64,000 nt of DNA from Blastocystis hominis. Taxonomy: Eukaryota > Sar > Bigyra > Opalinata > Blastocystidae. The position numbers were made by a program, and so were the translations under genes. Each line of letters starts with the position of its first letter. Positions within the stretch are counted from its first letter, which is position 1. The stretch covers positions 124,001 through 188,000 of the forward strand of contig NW_013171831.1 in assembly GCF_000151665.1 (NCBI RefSeq), written 5' to 3'. Positions 54,409-64,000 of the stretch are shown one piece after another. Below the pieces are notes generated by a model. It did not search any database. It had not been told where the DNA came from and saw nothing but the letters and a program-made list of their open reading frames with translations.

Positions 54409-57383
54409 ATGTCGCTAAATGCTGTTTTTGTTGTCTACATGAATTTTGACATTTTTCGAAATGTGAGCCTGCTTCAGCAAGGGTAGGTTTGGACGTGATG
54501 TTTGATAGAAAGCATCTATTTCTTCCGAGTCTGCTTAAATCAAGAAGAATCTGGACGCATTATGTTTTGCGACTCAAGACCCTATCAAAAAGCCAACCTT
54601 TGTAACAATCGTATTGTAAGCGTGATCTTGTGCGGCTAATCACGAGATACCCGATTCTGAAATGTATTACAAACCTTGTTCTGTGGATGTGGAGGAGAAT
54701 GCATTCGTATCTAGGAATCTCCTCATCCGCTATGCAGGGGAGGAAGCTTCTCTTCGCGAATCGTGCTGCTGGCGAGTGGAAGTTCCCTATCAGCACATGG
54801 ATAATTCCTCCCTGGAGTTCACCGTCGAGTTATTTTATCACAAACCCATCAAGAATGAGAAGAAAGTCTCCGCCTACGCCGAAAAAGCGACCGTAAGCAT
54901 CCCCCATTGATGTCCCATTTAGTTCATCGGTTCGCAGACGATTTCGATTTCCAACATCGGAGACAATTCCGTTCTGCACTACCTCCGCCTCATCTTCTCC
55001 CAGCAAGGCCTGTGCGAGCTCCGCGGCGTGTTCACGTGCTCCCTGATGGATTTCCGCTATCATCAAACGATTTTGAGCCCCACAAACGAGCTTCTGACCG
55101 ACCCGCAGCCGCTGGACGGGTTTTTATTCGACGACTGCGACGTTTGCTTGGCGGAGTCGATCGACCGCGTAGAGCTACAAAGCGATCGAGTGCAAATTCG
55201 AGGCGCTTTCCTCGCTGTTCGTTTCCTTCCTGCAGAATTCCTTCACCAATCTCGCGAATTCCATCGAACGCATCGTCCGCCATTACCCCACTGTTTCCAC
55301 TGTTTCCACCGTTTCCACTGATTCCACCAACCCCTTGACAAAAATCAGGCCTTTTTCCAAACCCATCCAGGAAGCCGTTTCCCCCTTTCCATCGAATTCG
55401 AAAATGGCAAAAAAAGCCCCGATTTCCAACTCATTCAAACACTCGGCATTTCCCAGTTCCCTTCATTCCCCCACTTCTCCGTTTCCACCTTCCGATCCTT
55501 TCTACAGTCCTTGCGGATCCCCGCGGTTCCAGCCCGCGTTCCGCGACTCCCTGGCCGAACTCATGGAACCGCGGGAATTTTCCTTCGAAATCCCCGAAAT
55601 TCGGCTTCCCGCCAATAATGACGATGTCCCGCGGAACGCGCCTTCCGAACTTTCCATGATTTTATCCCCCGGCAAAAATGACGATTCCCCGCGGGAGTCG
55701 CTTCACGAAATTCCCGCTATTTTTTCTCCTTCCAAAAGCGATGATTCCCCGCGGGACTCTCCCGACAGAATCCCCATGATTTTGTCCCCCGGGAAAAATG
55801 ACGATTCCCCGCGGGACATGCGTCGCTCGTTGTCGGCAGATGATTGGGTGGAATTGGGACAAAGCGATTTGAAGCAAATCGGCGTTTCCTTTTCGAAGCA
55901 GTTAACCGCGGAAATCTCCCACTGCTCGCAGCAGCTGTGGGAGCTGCATGACACGTTAACCGCGGTAATCGGGGAGTGCATCGGGGTAATGGTGGAAATG
56001 ATGCATCGGGAGCATGACCGAAATCTGCGCGATTTCTACAGCCGTTTCATTCTGTTGAATCGTTTGAGTCTGCTGGATTTGAGCGGCGAAGTAGAAACCC
56101 GCGCAATTTCGATGACGCACTAGACGCACGATGTGTTGAAGGAACACAAAACACTCTTTGAAACTGTCCGAAATAGTGCCTATTTTAGGTATTTTTGATT
56201 GTTCTTCCCTTGACTTCAGCGACACCATCGCGGAAAACGTGATTCATGACGATAGTTTGGTCGTTTCTTCCCTCGAAGACGGCGTTTTGGCGTCATGTCC
56301 CCTATTGTTGATTGACCGTTATGGAAAAACGGACACTTCGGTTCAAAACTCACCCAATAGCAACGGCACGCTCTCCCAATGGACCTGTCCCAATCGGAGA
56401 TGTGCCCATATTAATCTGAGTAATGTTCGCCGATGTCCCTATTGTTTAATGGACCCAAACCCTCCTTCTCTCCACGTTCTCTTCGTCCTCCACGGGTTTC
56501 GCGTTTTCTCCGGGCGTTTCTCTCACCGCTAGGCGTCTCCCGCGGATATGCATCGCATCATTTCGCTGCTGAACTTGAAATACCCCGCGCTGAAAGTCGT
56601 TGCGCTGCAATCCTGCGCGAATTCGATGGAAAAATCGCTCGTCGTGTTGGCCTCCAAAGTGGCTCAGGAAATCAGCGGCCATCTCCAGGCGCTGAAACTC
56701 CAGTCACGGCAGAATCTGCGCCGAATCTCCTTTTTGGGACATTCGGTAGGGGCCCTAATTCTCCGATTGGCGTTTCGAAACCCCCTGCTGACCCCCTACA
56801 CTCAATTTTTCCACCTGTTTTTGTCACTGAACGCTCCGCATTGCGGCGTTACATTTTCGAAACGGTCGATCGACTGGGGGTCCCGATTTTTGGCATTCGT
56901 GAATTCGTCGCAATTGGTGGACGAATTGCTGCTGAAAGACGATAAAAACCCGCGGAACACGCTTCTGTACCGAATGTCCCAAAATTCGGGTAGGGACCTT
57001 TTTTGCCATATGTCCCAGATTTATCGTCATTCCATTATTTCTACCTATTTTCGTCCTTCCAAGACACATTCGTTCCGTTTCATTCGGAACGAATCGAAAC
57101 GAATCCCGCGATTTTATTGTCAGAAGGAGTGGAGGGCGAAGTGTACCAGGAAATGATTTCTTCGTTTTGGCGGCAATTCCGAAGCGAATTCTGTCAAACG
57201 AAAGTGAAAAAGTTCGACGTGTATTATGATGTGGGGGGAGAAGAGAGGGATGCGATGTAGAATTTGAACTTCTCGCTGGATTCGCTGATTGGAAAGACGG
57301 CGCACACGAATATTCTGAAGGACATGCAGGTGATTCAGATGTTGCTGTACAAGACGGAGGAATGTTTTGTTGAGGAGGAGTGA
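54409..57383 (+). CDS. FAM135-like protein with C-terminal DUF676 lipase domain
   Basis: The start is at 54409 (MSLNAVFVVYMNFDIFRN). The N-terminal C2-like domain of FAM135 is recognisable (VSRNLLIRYAGEE, CCWRVEVPYQHMDNSSLEF TVELFYHK, QTISISNIGDNSVLHYLRLI). A disordered middle carries a 20-residue repeat (ILSPGKNDDSPRDS...). The C-terminus is a DUF676 alpha/beta hydrolase: LHVLFVLHGF (oxyanion strand), MHRIISLLNLKYPALKVVAL, then FLGHSVGALILRL with the nucleophile Ser in GHSVG, and SLNAPHCGV. It is therefore a predicted serine esterase or lipase; its substrate is unknown. About nine introns. TGA 57381-57383; TGTTTGTT 57400-57407. Confidence 0.85.
55600..55830 (+). repeat. 60-bp tandem repeat in the FAM135-like gene
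   Basis: Four units, each with CCCCGCGGGA at 60-bp spacing (near 55629, 55688, 55748, 55808), coding for the ILSPGKNDDSPRDS module. Confidence 0.9.
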
Positions 57384-57513
57384 GAGGATGGATATGGAGT
57401 GTTTGTTGGATACATATTTATATATATGTATAATTGCTGGAATGGAGCGTTCAAGGAACCAATCTTGATTTGACAATAGATAGTAGCAATTGTTGTTTTG
57501 AAACTTCAGAACA

Positions 57514-58752
57514 ATGGAGGTCGAAGGAGAGTTTGAATTGTCTTGCATAGTCCTCATGAATAGCAACACCACGATCACGCGAGGGGACTTTGAACAAAAT
57601 GATGCGCTGCCTTGGGTTGAAAAGTATCGTCCCACAAGCCTCGATAATATAGTTTCACAGGACGATATTGTCGCTACAAGTGGGTGCGTATCCAGCGTTT
57701 TTAGGAATAGTCAAGCGTTTCATTGAGGGAAACCGACTTCCTCATCTCCTGTTTTACGGTCCTCCAGGCACAGGAAAGACCACGACAATTATGGCGGTAG
57801 CGAAAATGCTGTATGGCAGCAGCCATTCGAGCATGGTTTTGGAAGTACCTCTTGCTTCTCTTTTTCTATGTACACTAGCTAAACGCCTCCGATGATCGAG
57901 GTATCAATGTGGTCCGTGAGCAGATCAAAGTCTTCGCCGGTACAAAGAAACTGTTCCACACGGGCGTCAAACTGGTCATTCTGGACGAAGCCGACAACAT
58001 GACCAATGCCGCCCAATTCGCCCTGCGTCGCAGTATTTTATCGTTCCTTCCTCCTTAATTTCCTTTAGTCATCGAGAAATACAGTCAAAACACGCGCTTC
58101 TGCCTCATCTGCAACTATGTCTCCGAAATCATTCCCGCGGTTCAATCGCGCTGCACGCGCTTCCGCTTCCAGCCGCTGAACCCGCAGCTGATTCGCTCCC
58201 GCCTCCTCTACATTCTGCGCCAAGAGAAGTACCCGATTCCCGCGGGGATTTTAAAATAGCGTGGAATTCGACGACGACGGCGTGGCGGCCCTTCTAGCGC
58301 TTTCCCGCGGGGATATGCGTCGCGTGATCAACGTTCTTCAGGTATCCCCGCGGTTTTGAGTGTGATTTTGCGTAGGCGACGGCGATGGCGTTCGGCAAAG
58401 TCACGGCGGAACATGTGTACCGATGTGCGGGGATGCCGTCGCCGGCGGACATGGAGCTGGTGCTGAGCTCGCTGATGGCGAAATCGTACGGAGATGCGCT
58501 GAAAACGCTGGAAGAGCTGCAGAGAAAGAAGATGTTCGCGATGTCGGACATCCTCACGGAACTGGTCGGGAAGCTGCAGGAAGTGTCGTTCCCTCCGGCG
58601 GTGGACGCGTTTTTGTATAGGGAGTTGGCGGATTTGGAGTAGAGGTGGAGATGATGTGCGATGTAGGGTTCGACTGAATGCGGGGACGCAGGAGGAGATT
58701 CAGCTCCGCTCACTGGTGGGAATCTTTACGAAGGTGCGAAGCATGTGTAGTT
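57514..58752 (+). CDS. RFC5: Replication factor C subunit 5 (clamp-loader AAA+ subunit); stop made by poly(A)
   Basis: The start is at 57514. [20 protein letters not shown] is RFC box [22 protein letters not shown] is Walker A (box III). [38 protein letters not shown] (Walker B/box V) and [20 protein letters not shown] (sensor 1/SRC arginine finger, box VII) follow. The [19 protein letters not shown] wording fits RFC5/yeast Rfc3 best. The C-terminal collar is [22 protein letters not shown] loads PCNA. Introns are 29-36 nt. The last exon ends ...[12 protein letters not shown] at T58752, 4 nt before TGTTTGTT (58757-58764). Confidence 0.94.
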
Positions 58753-58756
58753 TGGC

Positions 58757-58764
58757 TGTTTGTT
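58757..58764 (+). terminator. Poly(A) downstream element TGTTTGTT
   Basis: Spacer of 4 nt (TGGC) after T58752 of RFC5. The next gene starts 64 bp further on. Confidence 0.85.
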
Positions 58765-58828
58765 AGAGCACGCAACTGTGAATAGGGCGACAACGAGTAG
58801 CTTTTTTATTATTCTATATATTCTGGGA

Positions 58829-61451
<2,623 letters not shown>

Positions 61452-61532
61452 TGAAGGAGATCCGAGTCGCCCCTAGATCGTATTGAAAACCGCGGGTACT
61501 CGGCTGAATCAAAAACAAGAAAAAGAGACTGG

Positions 61533-61941
61533 AATGAGTTCTGCGATTGTGGGAATTCTTGGGGGAGTTTGGTTATTGCATAGGTGAAAGACCTTTTGAA
61601 TCCCAAACCTTTTCTGAAGAATATGACAGGAAAGCTGATTTGCGTTAAGCTGAAGTGGGGTTTGGAGTATCAGGGTATTTAAATTGTGGATAGGATTTCA
61701 TTTTAGGTCGTCTTGTTTCGTTCGACTCATATATGAATCTTCAGGTAAATTTGGTTGGTGTGTGTGAAATCCTAGTTGTCTAACTGCGAAGAATATGTTG
61801 ATGGTAAGAGCACTGCCCTTTTAGGAGATGTATTGATTCGGTAAGTCTGCTTGCTAGTTTCTAACCAAAAGATGCAACAACGTCTTGTATATTCGCGAAG
61901 TTCCCGATAATGAAGGAGGCGACGATATGGAGACAGCTTAA
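61533..61941 (+). CDS. SNRPF: Small nuclear ribonucleoprotein SmF
   Basis: Five exons: [89 protein letters not shown]. This is the whole Sm fold of SmF with Sm1 ([21 protein letters not shown]) and Sm2 ([12 protein letters not shown]). SmF belongs to the heptameric ring on U1, U2, U4 and U5 snRNA. Introns are 31-35 nt. A 21-nt stretch that looks like an intron (gtaagagcactg...tag) is in frame and matches the family when translated, so I keep it as exon. TAA 61939-61941; TGTTTGTT 61959-61966. Confidence 0.95.
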
Positions 61942-61985
61942 CCTTTGTGACAATGTGTTGTTTGTTCCACAAACTCTTTTAAAAT

Positions 61986-64000
61986 TTATTCATCATCATC
62001 ATCGTTGTCGTCGTCGTCGTCGTTATCGTCATCCTCTTCTTCCATGCTCTCTTCTTCTTCTTCTTCATTCACACTATCCTGTGCATCATCAGCATCTTCC
62101 TCTTCCTCTTCCTCTTCCTCCTCTTCATCATTTCCTAAAAGTACAACGGGCGCCTCCTCCGTCTTATGCATCTCCTTCTCCCTCTGCTTGAGCAGCATCT
62201 TCTTCTCCTTGACTCGCCTCTTTTCGCGCATCCGATCCTTTTCTTCGTTCTCTTCCAGCTGCATCTGCGCGTCTTTCAGACGCTCCTTCTCCGCCTCCTC
62301 GCCGATCTCGCCCTCCACGTCCTTCAGCTCCACCACGCCGCGCGTGTCTTCGATCGCCTCGCCGTTCTCGTCGAACCGAATGCTCTTCCCGATCGGCTCT
62401 CCGTCCGGCGAGATCCGCAGCCGCTTCTTCCGCTTCTTCTCCGGCAGCGGGACCTCCAACGCGGGCGCGTCCGCCGTCGTCTTCCCCGTCTTCTGCAGGA
62501 AGTCGTCCTCGTCCGAAGTCGCCTCCTCCGCTCTCTGTCCCGCGCTCGCAGCGCTCGCAGCGCTCGCAGCGCCCTGCGAGGGCTCGTTGGCGCGCGCCTT
62601 GTCCTCCGCGTCCTTCTTGATCTCCTCCTGGAGCTGCTGCAGCGCGTAGGACCCCGCCTTCTTCGCCTTCTTCTTCAAGAAGCTCAGGTTCGGCACCACG
62701 CCCAGCCCCAGCGACTACGCTCAACCGTGGAATCGGGGAACCTACCTCCGCGAAGCCCTCCAGCGGGAGCGCACGCACGTCGAAGAGCTGCTTGTTGGAC
62801 GCCAAGTACACGCTGCGCACGTAGCTCTGAAACGCCTTGCTGGCGAGCTGTCCGAGCGTTTCGTCGCGCGCGATCTCCTCCATGAGCCGGTTCGTGACGC
62901 TCTGCGTGCGACTCGGGTTCACCGCGATTCGCTTCAGCGGGATATTCGCCTCCGCCATCATCGGCAGGAACGCTGCTTCTTCCTGCGGCAGTAAAAACAG
63001 CAGACCGTTCCCCTTGGCGCGGAAACGCCCTGCGCGGCCCACGCGGTGGATGTACGTCGCCGCGTCCTCGGGGCAGTCGAACTGCACCACCCAGTCCACC
63101 GCGGGGAAGTCGATCCCGCGGGCAGCGACGTCGGTGCAGAAGAGCACGGCGTGGTCCTTCTGGATGAAGTCGTAGTACGTGTAGGTGCGCATCGTTTGCT
63201 TCTGCTTCCCGTGCAGGTGCAGCAGCGAGACGCCCGGCTTCATGCGGCGAAAAGCCTCGAAGAGGAAGCGGACTTCCTTGCGCGAGGCGGCGAAGACGAG
63301 GATTTTGCAGCGCAGATGCGACTTGATGAAGCTGTAGAGAAGCTCCACCTTGCGAGAGAGGTCGCAGACGATGTAGCGCTGCGTCTGTGCGTCAGGCGAG
63401 ACACAGAAACACAAACCAGCGTGGTGGGGGTCGCGTAGTCGTCGTCGGAGTTGACGTTGATCGATACGGGATTGGAGAGGATCGAGCTGGCGAGCTAGCG
63501 GTGAGGGATCGCGTTGGAGAGTACGGTCTTCACGTTCTCGTCGATCGTCGCAGAGAAAAGCTGGGTTTGCCGGTCTCCGCCCAGCGAATCCACGATGTGA
63601 TCGATCGTGGTCTTGAAGCCCATGTCCAGACACCGGTCCACTTCGTCGAGGACCAGGCCGCGCACGTTCGAGCAGTCGAAACCCGGCGTTTGCTCGAGGT
63701 GTTGGAGGAAACGTCCGGGCGTGGCGACTAAAATGTTCATGCTGACAATCCGGCTTTGCTCCTCCTCGAAGTCCTTGCCGCCGATCACCAGGCCGGCCGA
63801 GAAGCTGTGGTACTTGCCGATGGTGCACAAAACGTCGAAAATCTGGGGAGAATAGGGGAAAGAGGGACATACCTGCATGGCCAATTCACGAGTGGGAGAA
63901 ATGATGACGATGCCGATGCCGTCTTCCTCAGTCCATCGCTCGCGGTAAAGACACTCTAGAGCTGGAATTAGGAAAGCAAGCGTCTTTCCCGAACCAGTCT
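61986..64000 (-). CDS. DBP4: DEAD-box RNA helicase DBP4/DDX10 (5' partial)
   Basis: The gene is cut by the right edge just after motif I ([14 protein letters not shown] is the first sequence seen). Motif Ia is PTRELAMQ; then [15 protein letters not shown], motif II as DEVD ([14 protein letters not shown]), motif [12 protein letters not shown], then [31 protein letters not shown] and [11 protein letters not shown] (motif VI). The DBP4-specific C-terminal extension follows ([31 protein letters not shown]...[10 protein letters not shown]), ending in a long Glu/Asp tail. DBP4 acts in early 40S/U14 snoRNA processing. Introns near 63850, 63490 and 62715. TAA 61986-61988 lies 20 bp from the SmF 3' element (convergent). 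Confidence 0.93.

Noticed and set aside
61802-61831. A 21-nt stretch in SmF that looks like an intron (GTAAGAGCAC...TTTTAG)
   Set aside because: It is in frame and its translation (GKSTALL) fills the SmF segment between YVDG and GDVL; removal would shorten a conserved loop.

Overview
The window is nuclear DNA of a very compact eukaryote and fits Blastocystis (Stramenopiles, Opalinata) best. Three things seen directly support this. First, almost every gene is cut by introns of only about 28-36 nt (GT...TAG/AAG/CAG). Second, an element TGTTTGTT (or TGTTTCTT, TGTTTACT, TGTTTATT) follows most genes. Third, in eleven genes the frame carries no usable stop: the last base before the deduced cleavage site is a T in codon position 1, 4-5 nt upstream of the element, so that poly(A) addition would complete UAA. 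That termination mode is known from Blastocystis. I reconstructed exons by hand from frame continuity, so exon edges are inferences; most are supported by family matches across the joins. No sequence search was run.

Layout. 1-9.4 kb: a DETP-repeat protein (left-truncated), a 70-residue protein, an importin-alpha-like ARM protein, tRNA-Gly(GCC), a large unknown protein, PTRHD1, a type I membrane protein, an unknown acidic/Ser-rich protein, and APC10. 9.4-17 kb: a disordered protein, a NEDD8/ubiquitin-like protein ending LRGGC, a CH-domain protein, mitochondrial cobalamin adenosyltransferase, a La protein, a SYP7-type Qc-SNARE, the farnesyl/geranylgeranyltransferase alpha subunit and a multi-pass membrane protein. 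17-24 kb: proteasome Rpn9/PSMD13, a two-thioredoxin PDI, a SHAQKYF MYB, CacyBP/SIP and MtnA. 24-32 kb: an AT-rich island with one giant MORN + BspA-like LRR gene made of six tandem exon cassettes. 32-44 kb: a membrane SDR, NOP58, LAS1, eS17, an unknown Ser-rich protein, PUS7, mitochondrial uL22m, a secreted protein and a CH-LIM-LIM protein. 44-49 kb: a second AT-rich island with a truncated copy of a fucosyltransferase-like gene, a one-cassette relative of the giant LRR gene, and the intact fucosyltransferase-like gene. 49-64 kb: two unrecognised genes, a PPR-like mitochondrial protein, FAM135-like lipase, RFC5, MCM6, SmF and the DBP4/DDX10 helicase (cut by the right edge).

Most genes are housekeeping and their functions are independent. 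Local themes are ribosome biogenesis (NOP58, LAS1, eS17, PUS7, uL22m at 33.7-41.5 kb; DBP4 at the right end) and DNA replication (RFC5 next to MCM6). Accessory content is confined to the two AT-rich islands. No mobile element, viral remnant or CRISPR array was recognised. The most interesting signals are the termination architecture (including encoded stops that probably never reach the mRNA), the symmetric-phase exon-cassette amplification, and two DNA words (CCGCGG and GAAAC[T/G]CC) that recur across strands, frames, introns and intergenic DNA in the GC-richer parts.
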